A stretch of DNA of 64,000 nt, from positions 1 through 64,000 of the forward strand of contig JARLJI010000136.1 in assembly GCA_031291295.1 (NCBI GenBank). The letters are read 5' to 3'. The notes below the pieces were generated by a model. It was not told the DNA's origin. It made no database searches and was given only the letters and a program-made list of their open reading frames with translations. The position numbers and the translations under genes were made by a program. Each line of letters starts with the position of its first letter. The first letter of the stretch is position 1. This document shows positions 41,015 to 50,848 of this stretch, piece by piece. This DNA is from Rhodoferax sp. (GTDB lineage: Bacteria; Pseudomonadota; Gammaproteobacteria; Burkholderiales; Burkholderiaceae_C).

Positions 41015-42538
41015 ATGAAAATACGCGCCCAAATCGGCATGGTCCTCAATCTGGACAAGTGCATCGGCTGCCATACCTGCTCCGTCACCTGTAAAAACGT
41101 ATGGACCAGTCGCCCCGGCATGGAATACGCCTGGTTCAACAACGTCGAGACCAAGCCCGGCATTGGCTATCCCAAGGAATGGGAGAACCAGGACAAATGG
41201 AATGGCGGCTGGGTTCGAAAGTCCAACGGCAAGATCGAGCCGCGCCAGGGGGCCAAGTGGAAGCTGCTGATGCGCATCTTCGCCAACCCCAACCTGCCGG
41301 AGATCGACGACTACTACGAACCCTTCACCTTCGATTACGCCCATCTGCAATCGGCACCGGAAATGACAGCGACGCCCACCGCGCGTCCACGCAGCCTCAT
41401 CACCGGCCAGCGCATGGAAAAAATCGAGTGGGGCCCGAACTGGGAGGAAATACTGGGCGGGGAATTCAGCAAGCGTTCAAAGGACAGGAATTTTGATGAC
41501 ATCCAGAAGGACATCTACGGCCAGTTCGAAAACACCTTCATGATGTACCTGCCCCGGCTGTGCGAGCACTGCCTGAATCCGGCGTGTGTCGCCAGCTGCC
41601 CGTCGGGTTCGATCTACAAGCGCGAGGAAGACGGCATTGTCCTGATCGACCAGGACAAGTGCCGCGGCTGGCGCATGTGCGTGAGTGGCTGTCCCTACAA
41701 GAAGATCTACTACAACTGGAAATCCGGCAAGGCAGAGAAGTGCACTTTCTGCTACCCGCGCATCGAGGTAGGCCAGCCCACCGTGTGCAGCGAGACCTGC
41801 GTAGGGCGCATCCGGTACCTGGGCGTGCTGCTGTATGACGCCGACCGCATCCAGGAAGCCGCCAGCGTCGAACACGACCGCGATCTCTACCAGGCGCAAC
41901 TCGATATCTTCCTCGACCCGTTCGACCCCAAGGTGATCGAGCAGGCGCGCGCAGACGGGATTCCCGACGCATGGATGGATGCGGCGCGCAAGAGCCCCGT
42001 CTACAAAATGGCGGTGCAATGGAAAGTCGCGCTGCCGCTGCACCCCGAATACCGCACGCTGCCCATGGTCTGGTACGTGCCGCCGCTGTCGCCGATCACG
42101 GCCGCAGCCAACGCGGGACAAGTGGGTATCAACGGAGAGATTCCCGACGTCAGCCAATTGCGTATTCCGGTCAAGTACCTGGCCAACCTGCTGACCGCTG
42201 GCGACACCATGCCCGTGGTGCGTGCGCTCGAACGCATGCTGGCCATGCGAGCCTACCAGCGCGAAAAGCACGTGGACGGCCGCATCAACCTCACGGCACT
42301 CAATCAGGTCCAGATGAGCCAGGCCGTGGTGGAAGACATGTACCAGACCATGGCGATTGCCAACTACGAGGACCGCTTCGTCATCCCGACCTCGCACCGT
42401 GAATACGCAGAGAACACGTTCGACATGCGGGGGGGCTGCGGCTTCTCGTTTGGCAACGGGTGCTCGGACGGTGCCAGCGAAACAAGCCTGTTTGGCGGTA
42501 CCAAGAAGCGCACGATCCCGATCAAGGCGGAGGTCTGA
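41015..42538 (+). CDS. narH: Respiratory nitrate reductase beta subunit
   Basis: NarH (507 residues) carries electrons from NarI to NarG through four Fe-S clusters. The motifs CIGCHTCSVTCKNVW near the N-terminus and CEHCLNPACVASCPSG, CRGWRMCVSGCPYKK in the middle provide the ligands. The Trp in CRGW replaces a Cys, giving the 3Fe-4S cluster as in E. coli. AAGGAGAA precedes the ATG at 41015; the frame is open upstream only inside narG. Confidence 0.96.
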   Translation: MKIRAQIGMVLNLDKCIGCHTCSVTCKNVWTSRPGMEYAWFNNVETKPGIGYPKEWENQDKWNGGWVRKSNGKIEPRQGAKWKLLMRIFANPNLPEIDDYYEPFTFDYAHLQSAPEMTATPTARPRSLITGQRMEKIEWGPNWEEILGGEFSKRSKDRNFDDIQKDIYGQFENTFMMYLPRLCEHCLNPACVASCPSGSIYKREEDGIVLIDQDKCRGWRMCVSGCPYKKIYYNWKSGKAEKCTFCYPRIEVGQPTVCSETCVGRIRYLGVLLYDADRIQEAASVEHDRDLYQAQLDIFLDPFDPKVIEQARADGIPDAWMDAARKSPVYKMAVQWKVALPLHPEYRTLPMVWYVPPLSPITAAANAGQVGINGEIPDVSQLRIPVKYLANLLTAGDTMPVVRALERMLAMRAYQREKHVDGRINLTALNQVQMSQAVVEDMYQTMAIANYEDRFVIPTSHREYAENTFDMRGGCGFSFGNGCSDGASETSLFGGTKKRTIPIKAEV

Positions 42539-42541
42539 ACC

Positions 42542-43249
42542 ATGACGATCCAAAATGCAAGTTTGACCCTGCGCGTCCTCGCCAGGCTGTTGTCCTACCC
42601 CGGCGCGGAACTGCACGCACACCTGGCCGCCATGCGCGAGGTGTTGCACAACGAGCGCGCCGTCGGCGTTGCCCGGCTTGTTGAGCTCGACGCCCTTATC
42701 GACTCGCTGATTCAGGCAGACGCCATGGACTCGGAAGCCGCCTATGTGGAATTGTTCGATCGCGGGCGATCCACCTCGCTGCATCTTTTCGAGCACGTTC
42801 ACGGCGACTCGCGGGATCGCGGTCCAGCCATGATCGATCTGGCGCAGACCTATGAAAAGGCCGGCCTGTACCTGGCGCCCGACGAACTGCCCGACTATCT
42901 ACCTGCGGTGCTGGAGTTTGTCTCGACCCAGCCACCAAAGGAAGCCCGGGCCTTTCTGGCCGAGATGGCGCATATTTTCAACACCTTGTTTGGCGCTCTC
43001 CAGCAACGCCAGAGCGCTTATGCCAGTGTTCTTGGCGCCTTGCTGGAGCTGGCGGGTGAAAAGGCCCAGCCGGTCAAGCAGGCGCCGGAGGAGGCGCTGG
43101 ATGCCAGCTGGGTCGAGCCCCTGGCGTTCGATGGCTGCTCGTCGCAGGGACAGGCCAAGCCCGGCCAACCCCAACCCATTCACATTGTCAGAGCGGAGCC
43201 CGGCCGCTCCATGCCCAAGACCTCTTCCGGGCAAGGAGCCTCCATATGA
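42542..43249 (+). CDS. narJ: Nitrate reductase assembly chaperone NarJ
   Basis: NarJ (235 residues) is the chaperone that helps insert the molybdenum cofactor and one Fe-S cluster into NarG before membrane docking. The core of helical TorD-like fold is visible with [16 protein letters not shown] near the start and the conserved [23 protein letters not shown] region. The start is 3 bases after narH, and the stop overlaps narI. A longer Pro/Gln-rich C-terminus (about 190-235) is poorly conserved. Confidence 0.93.
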   Translation: MTIQNASLTLRVLARLLSYPGAELHAHLAAMREVLHNERAVGVARLVELDALIDSLIQADAMDSEAAYVELFDRGRSTSLHLFEHVHGDSRDRGPAMIDLAQTYEKAGLYLAPDELPDYLPAVLEFVSTQPPKEARAFLAEMAHIFNTLFGALQQRQSAYASVLGALLELAGEKAQPVKQAPEEALDASWVEPLAFDGCSSQGQAKPGQPQPIHIVRAEPGRSMPKTSSGQGASI

Positions 43250-43980
43250 ACGCCCTCGACATCTTCCTGTTTGGCTACTACCCGTACATCTGCCTGACCG
43301 TCTTTCTGCTTGGCAGTCTGCTGCGTTTTGACCGTGACCAGTACACGTGGAAAAGCGACTCGTCGCAGCTCCTGCGCACCGGGCAACTGCGCTGGGGCAG
43401 CAACCTATTCCACATCGGTGTGCTGTTCCTGTTCTTCGGCCACTTCTTTGGCATGCTGACCCCCCACGTCGTGTACGAGCACTTCATCGGCGCCGGCGCC
43501 AAGCAATTGACGGCCATGGTGAGCGGCGGCATCGCCGGAGTACTCGGCTTCATTGGCCTGACGATCCTGTTGCATCGCCGCCTGGCCGACCCGCGCATCC
43601 GGGCGACCTCGAAAACCAGCGACATCGTGATCGTCGTTTTGCTCTGGCTCCAGCTTGCGCTCGGGTTGGCCACGATTCCACTCTCGGCCCAACACCTGGA
43701 TGGCAGCATGATGCTGCTTCTGGCCGAGTGGGCGCAACGCATCGTGACCTTCCGTACCGGCGCCGTAGAACTTCTTGCCGGTGCGAGCTGGGTGTTCAAA
43801 GTCCACATGTTCCTGGGCATGACCATCTTCCTGATCTTTCCGTTCACCCGGCTGGTGCACGTGTGGAGCGGATTTGCATCGATCACTTACCTCGTCCGTC
43901 CCTACCAGGTGGTGCGCAGCCGCAGGCTGAACGTCCCCAAGGGCCAGAACCTGCCACGCCAGCCCGGCGCCGGCGTGTAA
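43246..43980 (+). CDS. narI: Respiratory nitrate reductase gamma subunit (cytochrome b)
   Basis: NarI (244 residues) is the membrane diheme cytochrome b that oxidises quinol. Five membrane segments are visible. His56, His66, His187 and His205 occupy the same positions as the four heme ligands in E. coli NarI. The start overlaps the narJ stop as ATGA. It anchors NarGH to the inner face of the membrane. Confidence 0.96.
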   Translation: MNALDIFLFGYYPYICLTVFLLGSLLRFDRDQYTWKSDSSQLLRTGQLRWGSNLFHIGVLFLFFGHFFGMLTPHVVYEHFIGAGAKQLTAMVSGGIAGVLGFIGLTILLHRRLADPRIRATSKTSDIVIVVLLWLQLALGLATIPLSAQHLDGSMMLLLAEWAQRIVTFRTGAVELLAGASWVFKVHMFLGMTIFLIFPFTRLVHVWSGFASITYLVRPYQVVRSRRLNVPKGQNLPRQPGAGV

Positions 43981-43992
43981 CCAGGAGCCGCC

Positions 43993-44790
43993 ATGCCGAC
44001 CGACACCCTGACACTTCCTGTTTCCAACGTTGCCGTGGCCTACGTCAACGGCGTGGCCCTGAGTCGTCCCGACGAAGTGCTCACGCCCGACGAACTGCGC
44101 CAGCGCGGTTGCACCGAACTGTTGCGCCAGGCCGCACAAGTCGCCGGACTCCTCGCCGACGACGATGCGCCATCCTTTGACGGCGTTATCAGCGAATGGG
44201 CGGCGCAGGCCATTGACAGCCTGATCGAGCAGCAACTGAAGGTGCCTGATCCGTCGGAGGAGGCCTGCCTGCGCCATCACGCCGCGCATCAGGGCACCTA
44301 CCGCACGGGCGAGAAAGTGCGCGTGCGGCACATCCTGTTTGCGGTGACGCCGGGCGTTGACGTTGTGGCATTGCGCAAACGCGCGGAAGCCGCGTTGCTC
44401 GACGTACGCTGCCACAACGGCGATATGGACCACTTTGCGGGCACAGCCCGCGAGCTGTCCAACTGCCCCAGCGGCGCCGAGGGTGGCGACCTGGGCTGGC
44501 TGAGTGCCAGCGACTGCGCGCCCGAATTTGCCCGTGAATTGTTTGGCCACATCGAAGTGGGTGTGTTGCCACGTCTGGTGCACAGCCGCTTCGGATTGCA
44601 CGTGGTGGAGGTGCTGGAGCGCGAGCCCGGCACGGCGCAATCGTTTGAATCGGTGCGCGGCGCCGTGACCCTGTCACTGCGACAACAGGCCTATGTCACC
44701 GCACTGCGTCAGTACCTGCGCCTGCTGGCCGGCGCGGCGCATCTTGAAGGTATCGACCTCGACGCCGCTGACACACCGCTGGTGCAGTAA
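43993..44790 (+). CDS. Parvulin-type peptidyl-prolyl isomerase of the nar operon
   Basis: This 265-residue protein has a parvulin (PpiC/NifM) domain in its middle (about 112-220), with RVRHILF, SNCPSGAEGGDLGWL and HSRFGLHVVEV. Such a gene often ends nar operons in betaproteobacteria, where it probably helps fold or mature the nitrate reductase. No signal peptide is visible, which fits a cytoplasmic role with NarGHJ. The start is 12 bases after narI. A weak hairpin (CGGGC-TGCAG-GCCCG, 44799-44813) follows. Confidence 0.87.
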   Translation: MPTDTLTLPVSNVAVAYVNGVALSRPDEVLTPDELRQRGCTELLRQAAQVAGLLADDDAPSFDGVISEWAAQAIDSLIEQQLKVPDPSEEACLRHHAAHQGTYRTGEKVRVRHILFAVTPGVDVVALRKRAEAALLDVRCHNGDMDHFAGTARELSNCPSGAEGGDLGWLSASDCAPEFARELFGHIEVGVLPRLVHSRFGLHVVEVLEREPGTAQSFESVRGAVTLSLRQQAYVTALRQYLRLLAGAAHLEGIDLDAADTPLVQ

Positions 44791-44829
44791 CCCACCCTCG
44801 GGCTGCAGGCCCGGCGGCGGATGTCCGCA

Positions 44830-45234
44830 TCAGCTCAGTATCACAGGCTGCCCTTGGCGGTCGAACGGAATAAGGGATTCCATGGAGCCTGCCTTGATGG
44901 ACTCCACCATGCGCTGCAACGGGGCTTCAGCTTCCTTGCTGGTCGGCGCCACGCCGTCACGCCCCGCGAGCGCGGCAACAAACACAATCACCCAGTCATG
45001 TCCGAACTGGCTGGACTCTTCGACCAGCGCGGAAAACGTAGCCAGCTCTTGCGGCGTCTTGTCGACGCACATGAGCGGCGCCAGCGCGCCTCCCTGTCCG
45101 GCCTCGAAGCGGGCGCGCTGCGCGGCGGTGGCGTCGCCCGGCAGTTCGGCTCCCGAAAACACAAACAACAGCCGCTGCGGCTCGACCTGCTGCCGGCTTG
45201 CCAGCAGCAAGTCGTCAAAACTCGAAATCGTCAT
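44830..45234 (-). CDS. Conserved small protein next to the B12-dependent ribonucleotide reductase
   Basis: This 134-residue protein has no motif I can assign to a fold. Close relatives in Burkholderiales are, as I recall, sometimes labelled 'ribonucleotide reductase subunit alpha', probably only from their place beside nrdJ. Noticeable are the N-terminal ITSFDDLLLASRQ-like stretch, RLLFVFSGAELP, and a C-terminal SLIPFDRQGQPV. The gene is divergent from nrdJ with 232 bases between. No signal peptide or membrane segment is seen. A regulatory or helper role for the reductase is only a guess from context. Confidence 0.65.
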   Translation of the reverse strand: MTISSFDDLLLASRQQVEPQRLLFVFSGAELPGDATAAQRARFEAGQGGALAPLMCVDKTPQELATFSALVEESSQFGHDWVIVFVAALAGRDGVAPTSKEAEAPLQRMVESIKAGSMESLIPFDRQGQPVILS

Positions 45235-45348
45235 CGTTGATTCTCCATTCGCATAAGGTCACGGCATGAATAGCATCTCATCCCGGATACGCTCACTATA
45301 AGGCGAGCCGGATGTGATGGATGTGATGTACGCAACCCCAGTAGTGTC

Positions 45349-45362
45349 TTGCATTGAATCAA
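45349..45362. promoter_or_regulatory. FNR-like box in the nrdJ divergent region (distal)
   Basis: TTGCA-TTGA-ATCAA matches 8 of 10 positions. No good -10 hexamer is found at the class II distance on either strand, so it may be an auxiliary site for the one at 45396. Confidence 0.35.
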
Positions 45363-45395
45363 GTCGCCTGGAATGATTCAATCAATGACCGCAGT

Positions 45396-45409
45396 CTGCT
45401 CTAGATCAA
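45396..45409. promoter_or_regulatory. FNR-like box, probable promoter of nrdJ
   Basis: CTGCT-CTAG-ATCAA matches 8 of 10 positions. TACGAT (45432-45437) lies exactly at the class II -10 position, giving a start near 45444 and a short leader with AAGGGGA before the ATG. Confidence 0.5.
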
Positions 45410-45466
45410 ATCGCCGGGGAATCCGCAGCACTACGATGCCTCCACTAAAGACCAAGGGGAATGTTC

Positions 45467-48364
45467 ATGAACAAGACTCTGCGCAAAAACCGGGCGCCCA
45501 AGCTTGAGATCGCAGCCCAGCCCATCAGCGAAGAAGTCCTGCTGGAAAAATACAGCAAGGGCGACGAGCGGTCCATAGAGGCCGTCAACCGGCGCGTTGC
45601 CCGCGCGCTGGCGCAAAAGGAAACCCCCGAGCAACGCGCCTCGTGGGAGTCAAAATTCATGGAAGCCATGCAGCAGGGCTTTCTGCCGGCCGGCCGCATC
45701 CAGTCGGCGGCCGGAACCGATCTTTCCGCCACGCTGATCAACTGCTTTGTGCAGCCCGTGGGAGACTCCATTGCGCAGATGGAAGACGGCTATCCGGGCA
45801 TCTACACGGCATTGACGGAGGCCGCGGAAACCATGCGGCGCGGCGGCGGCGTGGGCTATGATTTTTCGCGCATCCGCCCGCGCGGCGCCTGGGTTGGCAG
45901 CACCCAAAGCAGCGCCTCCGGGCCGATCAGCTACATGCGGGTGTTTGACCGCTCCTGCGAAACCGTCGAGTCGGCCGGCGCCCGGCGCGGGGCGCAAATG
46001 GGGGTGCTGCGTTGCGATCACCCCGACATCGAGGAATTCATCCACGCCAAGGACGCCGGCAACCTGACGAACTTCAATATTTCCGTAGGCGTGACCGACG
46101 CCTTCATGGAGGCAGTGCAGGACGACACCGAGGTGGAGTTGGTGCATCGCGCCGAACCCGGCCCGGCGCAAAAAGCCGCGGGCGCCTACAGCCAGGTCCA
46201 GGCGGACGGCAGCACGCAGTGGGTCTATCGCAAGCTGCGCGCACGCGATCTGTGGGATCAGATCATGCGCTCCACCTATGACCATGCCGAGCCGGGCGTG
46301 CTGTTCCTCGACCAGATCAACCGCGACAACAACCTGTCGTACTGCGAAACCATCGCCAGCACCAATCCGTGCGCCGAGCAACCCCTGCCGCCCTACGGCT
46401 GCTGCTGCCTGGGCTCGATCGACCTCACGCGTTTTGTCGTCGCCCCGTTCGAGGACAGCGCGCACTTCGATGCGCCAGCGTTTGCCCGCGTGGCGCGCGT
46501 AGCGGTGCGCATGCTCGACAACGTGCTGGACGTGACGGTCTGGCCCCTGCCGCAGCAACAGAACGAGGCGCGCAACAAGCGCCGTGTCGGCTTGGGCTTC
46601 ACCGGCTTGGGCGATGCCCTGATCATGCTGGGCCTGCGTTATGACTCGCAAGAGGCCCAGGCCATGGCACAGCACATCTCGGAGGTGATGCGCGATGCCG
46701 CGTACGACGCCTCCATCGAGCTGGCGCGCGAGCGCGGCGCCTTCCCGCTGTTCAATGCGGACCTGTACCTCAACGCCAGCACCTTTGCCTCGCGCCTGCC
46801 GCAGCCCCTGAAGGACCGCATCCGCGCGCACGGATTGCGCAACTCGCACCTGCTGTCGATCGCCCCTACCGGCACCATCAGCCTGGCATTTGCCGACAAC
46901 GCCAGCAACGGCATCGAGCCCGCCTTCAGCTGGAGCTACACGCGTAAAAAGCGCATGGCGGATGGCAGCATCAAGGAATATTCGGTGGAAGATCACGCGT
47001 GGCGCCTGTACCGGCACCTGAAGGGCGAAGACGCGCCGTTGACGCCAGCTTTCGTGACCGCGCTGGAAATGAGCGCGCAGGCGCACGAGGCCATGGTGGC
47101 GGTAGTCGCCCCCTTCATCGACACGTCGATTTCCAAAACCGTGAATGTGCCGGCCGACTACCCGTATGCGGATTTCCAGAACCTGTATTTGCAGGCCTGG
47201 CTGTCGGGGCTCAAGGGTCTCGCGACCTACCGCCCCAACAGCGTGCTGGGCGCCGTGCTCAGCACCAGCTCCTCCCCGCCGGCCGCGCCGCTGCAAATCG
47301 ATGGCGCGAACCGGCGCCTGGCGCTGGAGCGCTTGCCGGCCCCGGTGCTGTCCTCGCTGCGCTGGCCGGGTCGTCCCGAACTGCCGGGCGGCAACATGGC
47401 CTGGACCTTCATGGTGCATCACCCGTTCGGGGATTTCGCGCTGTTCGTGGGGGAACTCGCACCCGAAGACGGCGGCACCCCGCAACCCTTCGAGGTCTGG
47501 GTCAACGGTGCCGAGCAGCCGCGCGGGCTGGGCGCGCTGGCCAAAACCCTGTCCATGGATTTGCGTGCCAACGACCCGGCCTGGCTGCAACTCAAGCTCG
47601 ATGCGCTGGCCACCGTGGCGGAGGAGCGCTCTTTCGAGATGCCGTTTCCCCCGCACGGCGAGAAACGCCTGTTTCCGGGCGTGGTCGCCGCCACCGCGGC
47701 GGTCATCCGCTGGCGCTGTGAGCAGCTCAAGGCGCTGCCCCTGCTGGGTCGCGGCGGCCCCACACCGGTGCTGGATGCCATGTTCAGCCGCGACGAGCCG
47801 CACACCGGCCCTTCTGGAACGCTGGCTTGGGCCGTGGATGTGGACAATCCGGCCACCGCTGAAGCCTTCACGCTCACGCTCAAGGAAGTCACGCTGCCAG
47901 GCCCCGATGGCAGCACGGTCACCCGGCCCTGCGCCGTGGGATTTTCCGGCAACTACCCGCGCGCGCTGGACGGCCTGGCGCGCCTGCTGTCACTCGACAT
48001 GCGGGTGGTCGATCCGGCCTGGATCGGCATGAAACTGCGCAAGCTGCTCAACTATGCCGAGCCGCTCGGCAATTTCATGGCCTTTGTGCCCGGCCTGCCG
48101 CACGGTGAGCGCCGCCAGCAAACCTGGCCGTCCACCGTGGCCTATCTTGCGCGGCTCATCATCCACCGCTATGCCATGCTGGGTGTGTTGAACGAAGAGG
48201 GTTTTCCGCTGCGCGACATGGGCGTGCTCGATTCGCCGCAGGACCGTGACGCGCCTATCGTGCTGGCCGGCAGGCTGTGCCCGGAGTGCAGCAACCACAC
48301 CATGATCCAGAAAGATGGCTGCGACTTTTGCACCGCCTGCGGCTTTGTGGGTCAATGCGGCTGA
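45467..48364 (+). CDS. nrdJ: Adenosylcobalamin-dependent ribonucleotide reductase (class II)
   Basis: This 965-residue enzyme makes deoxynucleotides using coenzyme B12 as radical source, so it works without oxygen. The active site motif [10 protein letters not shown] (NxCxE), the [10 protein letters not shown] loop and the N-terminal [12 protein letters not shown] are clear. A C-terminal Cys-rich zinc-finger-like end ([14 protein letters not shown]) carries the redox cysteines. The ATG at 45467 is preferred over 45461 because AAGGGGA (45454-45460) would touch the earlier codon. No B12 riboswitch is visible upstream; an FNR-like promoter is. Confidence 0.93.
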   Translation: MNKTLRKNRAPKLEIAAQPISEEVLLEKYSKGDERSIEAVNRRVARALAQKETPEQRASWESKFMEAMQQGFLPAGRIQSAAGTDLSATLINCFVQPVGDSIAQMEDGYPGIYTALTEAAETMRRGGGVGYDFSRIRPRGAWVGSTQSSASGPISYMRVFDRSCETVESAGARRGAQMGVLRCDHPDIEEFIHAKDAGNLTNFNISVGVTDAFMEAVQDDTEVELVHRAEPGPAQKAAGAYSQVQADGSTQWVYRKLRARDLWDQIMRSTYDHAEPGVLFLDQINRDNNLSYCETIASTNPCAEQPLPPYGCCCLGSIDLTRFVVAPFEDSAHFDAPAFARVARVAVRMLDNVLDVTVWPLPQQQNEARNKRRVGLGFTGLGDALIMLGLRYDSQEAQAMAQHISEVMRDAAYDASIELARERGAFPLFNADLYLNASTFASRLPQPLKDRIRAHGLRNSHLLSIAPTGTISLAFADNASNGIEPAFSWSYTRKKRMADGSIKEYSVEDHAWRLYRHLKGEDAPLTPAFVTALEMSAQAHEAMVAVVAPFIDTSISKTVNVPADYPYADFQNLYLQAWLSGLKGLATYRPNSVLGAVLSTSSSPPAAPLQIDGANRRLALERLPAPVLSSLRWPGRPELPGGNMAWTFMVHHPFGDFALFVGELAPEDGGTPQPFEVWVNGAEQPRGLGALAKTLSMDLRANDPAWLQLKLDALATVAEERSFEMPFPPHGEKRLFPGVVAATAAVIRWRCEQLKALPLLGRGGPTPVLDAMFSRDEPHTGPSGTLAWAVDVDNPATAEAFTLTLKEVTLPGPDGSTVTRPCAVGFSGNYPRALDGLARLLSLDMRVVDPAWIGMKLRKLLNYAEPLGNFMAFVPGLPHGERRQQTWPSTVAYLARLIIHRYAMLGVLNEEGFPLRDMGVLDSPQDRDAPIVLAGRLCPECSNHTMIQKDGCDFCTACGFVGQCG

Positions 48365-48404
48365 CGCGCAGCCCGCGCCCCCGCTGCCCGGGAGATGCTT
48401 GACG

Positions 48405-49037
48405 TCAGTGCAGGTGCCGCGGCTTGCGCCCGCCGCCGTGGCCGAAGCCGCCGTGGCCGCCGCCCATGCCGCGCGGGGGTTTGCCGATGTCGAGCGAGCT
48501 GACGAGCGCATCGAAACGCTTGGCAAAGAGCTTGTCGATCTCGGCCACCACGCCCACGAGTTCGGCACCATCGAAGTGACGCTCCATCGTGCTCACCACG
48601 TCCTGCACCAGCAGGTCGCGCTGGACCTGCAAAATGGCCGCAGGATTGGGTCCGACAAAAAACATGATGAAATCGTCGCGCGACTCCTCGGGTGAGTCTT
48701 CATCTTCTTCATCGAAATCGGTGTCGTAAAACGTCACCTCGATCGCCGCACCCTGCGCCGCCAGTTCGTTGAGACTCATGCCCATCTCGTCAAGCGCTTC
48801 GCGAAAGTCCTCGTCTCCGCGCACCGTCCAGCACAGCTGCAACAGATGCTCCTGCGTATCGAATTTGATGCCCGGCTCTTCCTCGTAGGCGCTGGCAGCG
48901 CCATCGGCCAGCGAGCGCGCGCCAGCGTATTTCCATATGGGCGCGAGCGCGTCCTGCAGCTGCCCGAACGTCACCTCGGGGCGCAGCGGAACCTCGCCAT
49001 GGACGTGGATTTCAAAAGGGGTGTTGTAGCGTGACAT
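48405..49037 (-). CDS. Conserved protein with acidic middle and Gly/His-rich tail
   Basis: This 210-residue protein has a well-formed N-terminal domain (residues 1-170) with an acidic stretch (DFDEEDEDSPEESRDD, about 105-121) and a tail of Gly, His, Arg and Lys (GMGGGHGGFGHGGG) that could bind metal or nucleic acid. I do not recognise its function; similar proteins occur in Comamonadaceae (possibly DUF6806). Its start lies only 14 bases from the proposed left end of the integrated element, so its native upstream region has been separated or replaced. Confidence 0.6.
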   Translation of the reverse strand: MSRYNTPFEIHVHGEVPLRPEVTFGQLQDALAPIWKYAGARSLADGAASAYEEEPGIKFDTQEHLLQLCWTVRGDEDFREALDEMGMSLNELAAQGAAIEVTFYDTDFDEEDEDSPEESRDDFIMFFVGPNPAAILQVQRDLLVQDVVSTMERHFDGAELVGVVAEIDKLFAKRFDALVSSLDIGKPPRGMGGGHGGFGHGGGRKPRHLH

Positions 49038-49050
49038 AGTCAGATGTTAA

Positions 49051-49065
49051 TGGTGCCGGAGCCGG
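49051..49065. other. Candidate left attachment site
   Basis: TGGTGCCGGAGCCGG matches the tRNA-Leu 3' end (TGGTGCCCGGAGCCGG, 56980-56995) apart from one missing C. Similarity stops beyond this core. It lies 14 bases upstream of the conserved gene at 48405-49037. Confidence 0.6.
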
Positions 49066-49121
49066 AACCATAGAACGGGCTGTAACCCGCGTGGATGCTA
49101 GCTTTCCCATATTAGATTTTG

Positions 49122-49146
49122 AAAAGTACCGTCAAAAGTACCGTCA
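49122..49146 (+). repeat. Left-end tandem AAAAGTACCGTCA motifs
   Basis: Two copies of AAAAGTACCGTCA occur with a 12-base period, sharing one A. The same AGTACCGTCA motif recurs in the array at the right end. They look like arm-type binding sites for the integrase or its directionality factor. Confidence 0.65.
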
Positions 49147-49457
49147 TTTTTCAAAGTGTCCCCGCATGTTGCAGGATTGACACGGAATGATTGATTGTGC
49201 CACCGTGTGCGCCATTACCCCAGCCAGGCCCGTTGTCCCGCATGGCCTGATTAACCGGCTGCGGTGGTTCGCTATGACTGCCGCCAGTGCCGGTACTGCC
49301 GGGGTGGGGGTGTCTATGCCGATGTATGAGGGGTGGGGCGCTTGCAGCTAACTCCGGGACCACGCTAGGGGGTCTGAGGGACGGGGCGTTTTTTCTGCAC
49401 ACCCTCGTCTCCGACCGCGCTGTAAAAAAAGGTCAGCGATTTTGACGCTGCAATACC
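49147..49457. other. Non-coding left part of the element
   Basis: About 310 bases between the left motif pair and the lipoprotein gene. A possible reading frame on the minus strand has unusual Pro/His-rich composition and I do not accept it. The part at about 49325-49440 resembles the stretch at 50005-50100, as both have GGGACGGGG and ACCGCG-N-T-N-TAAAAA at similar spacing. I see no other feature. Confidence 0.4.
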
Positions 49458-49985
49458 CTAGTTTTCGCTAAGCAGCTTTTTCTTTTCAGCTTCAAATTCG
49501 ACTTCGGTAATGATGCCCCTCTTCCGCAAGTCGTCCAATTTAACCAACTCGGCGTAACGATCCCTAGGTTTTTCTGCTGGCTGGGTATTGGTAACAACGC
49601 CGGTCGTAATCTTCCCTGCTTCATCGGTCACAACGTCAGACCCCGGAACGAGATACGTTTTGCGCGCTGTACTGTCTTTTTTATCGACAAGCCGAAACCG
49701 GTACTCGAACGAAGCAAAATCGCCACAGCACCATCCCATAGGATGTGTTTTCGCCGAAATGGGATATGCGATCTTGCCCTGTGCTTCAGCGAAGGCATTT
49801 GCCTGACCAATGACATCGAGCCTCAACAAGTCTGCGTTGCCAAAAATGCCGCCATGATCCGACTTGTTGAGAACGTAGGTATCTGGCCCGAGGTTGACAA
49901 TGCCGGGGTTTGTTGCGCACCCAGCCAAGGCTACGACCAAGAAAAGTACGGCGCTCACTCGGGAAAAGAAGGGAAAAGACTGCAT
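49458..49985 (-). CDS. Lipoprotein with C-terminal SHOCT domain (element cargo)
   Basis: This 175-residue protein has a signal peptide with lipobox LAGC (Cys23 lipidated), so it should be anchored in the envelope. The middle (about 30-125) has no family I recognise. A SHOCT-like segment closes the protein (about 142-175: AELVKLDDLRKRGIITEVEFE). GC content is visibly lower than in the flanking chromosome. It is the last gene of the element and a candidate cargo function. It could affect the cell surface or phage entry, but there is no direct evidence. Confidence 0.7.
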   Translation of the reverse strand: MQSFPFFSRVSAVLFLVVALAGCATNPGIVNLGPDTYVLNKSDHGGIFGNADLLRLDVIGQANAFAEAQGKIAYPISAKTHPMGWCCGDFASFEYRFRLVDKKDSTARKTYLVPGSDVVTDEAGKITTGVVTNTQPAEKPRDRYAELVKLDDLRKRGIITEVEFEAEKKKLLSEN

Positions 49986-50179
49986 GTAACCTTTAATTTA
50001 CGGTGCGTTGGTGGGGTGGGCGGGGATGTGCTCAACTCTGGGCGCACCGGGACGGGGTGCCGAATGCCAGGCCCCCACTACCGGACCGCGATATAAAAAT
50101 TGACTACCATGAACAACGGCTTTCGCTGAGGCCTCTCATGTTGCCACTGGAAGTGCACCTCTGGAACGAAGGATTTCGT

Positions 50180-50434
50180 TCAGCGAATACGCGTTGCCGA
50201 GACGGTTTCATTATCGTCTGTGTTGATCAACGTGTCGTCGCAAACGACGATCTCTGTCGTTGGAAGCCAGAGCGAAGAGTCGATGCGGTCGACCGCATCG
50301 ACCTCCCAAATTGAGCCATCCTCAAGCTTTACTATCTCGCCACCGGCGGAAACTGACTCGACCCAATGCCCTGCCTCGCAAGCATAGGAAAAAGTTGAGA
50401 ACAAAAGAAAACCAATCGTCAATAAGCGCTTCAT
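50180..50434 (-). CDS. Small exported protein of unknown function (element cargo)
   Basis: This 84-residue protein begins with a clear signal peptide (MKRLLTIGFLLFSTFSYA), leaving a mature part of about 66 residues with two cysteines (CEAGHW and VVCDDT) that could form a disulphide. The mature part contains GGEIVKLEDGSIWEVD, a small beta-type motif seen in unrelated short exported proteins. I do not recognise its function. A plausible start is preceded by a weak ribosome site. It lies between the lipoprotein and the PC4-like gene. Confidence 0.6.
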   Translation of the reverse strand: MKRLLTIGFLLFSTFSYACEAGHWVESVSAGGEIVKLEDGSIWEVDAVDRIDSSLWLPTTEIVVCDDTLINTDDNETVSATRIR

Positions 50435-50569
50435 GTCACCCCTTGGTTACGGTTTGTCACCGTCCGGTAGGGTAGCACCACCACAGGCCATGAGTCGGCT
50501 CAGGCGTCGATCCGGGAGCCTTGGCGGTCACAATACGGCCTCGCGCGCGCGCCCGATGTTGTGCGACTG

Positions 50570-50848
50570 CTAGAAATCACGGGGATAGACGTTCGAATGA
50601 AATTTCGGGGGGCAACCTTCCCCGAGTGCGCCATCCTCAATCATTTGCGCCTTCAGTCGTTCCAGCGCTGCAATGACTTCAGGCAGGCCATCCGCTGGGA
50701 AATTGATTCCTTGGAATGTGGGCTTGAGCGCACCGCCGGCGGCGAGATATTGGCGGCGCAGGCATATGACCACGGCCCCCCTGTGTCCCTCAAGGGAAAT
50801 CTTCACCGGATGCTTGCCAAGCAACAGCACTGTATCGGCGGCGCTCAT
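50570..50848 (-). CDS. Small PC4-like DNA-binding protein
   Basis: This 92-residue protein has the pattern of the transcriptional coactivator p15/PC4 fold: a strand KISLEGHRGAVVICLRRQY, then GGALKPTFQGINF, then a helix (LPEVIAALERLKAQM). Phage and bacterial PC4-like proteins bind single-stranded DNA. The start at 50848 overlaps the stop of the preceding gene as ATGA. Its place near the primase and origin-like region fits a role in element replication. The fold assignment is by pattern only. Confidence 0.55.
   Translation of the reverse strand: MSAADTVLLLGKHPVKISLEGHRGAVVICLRRQYLAAGGALKPTFQGINFPADGLPEVIAALERLKAQMIEDGALGEGCPPKFHSNVYPRDF

Noticed and set aside
45235-45466. Cobalamin riboswitch before nrdJ
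   Set aside because: No B12-box-like conserved core and the leader is too short for the fold; only FNR-like boxes are visible.
49151-49402. Minus-strand reading frame of 83 codons at the left end of the island
   Set aside because: Pro/His/Gly-rich composition, no ribosome site, and it lies beside the attachment and motif sites.
49147-50179. Integron attC sites after the small cargo genes
   Set aside because: No RYYYAAC and GTTRRRY pair bounds the repeated flanks, and the only integrase is of the P4 type at a tRNA.
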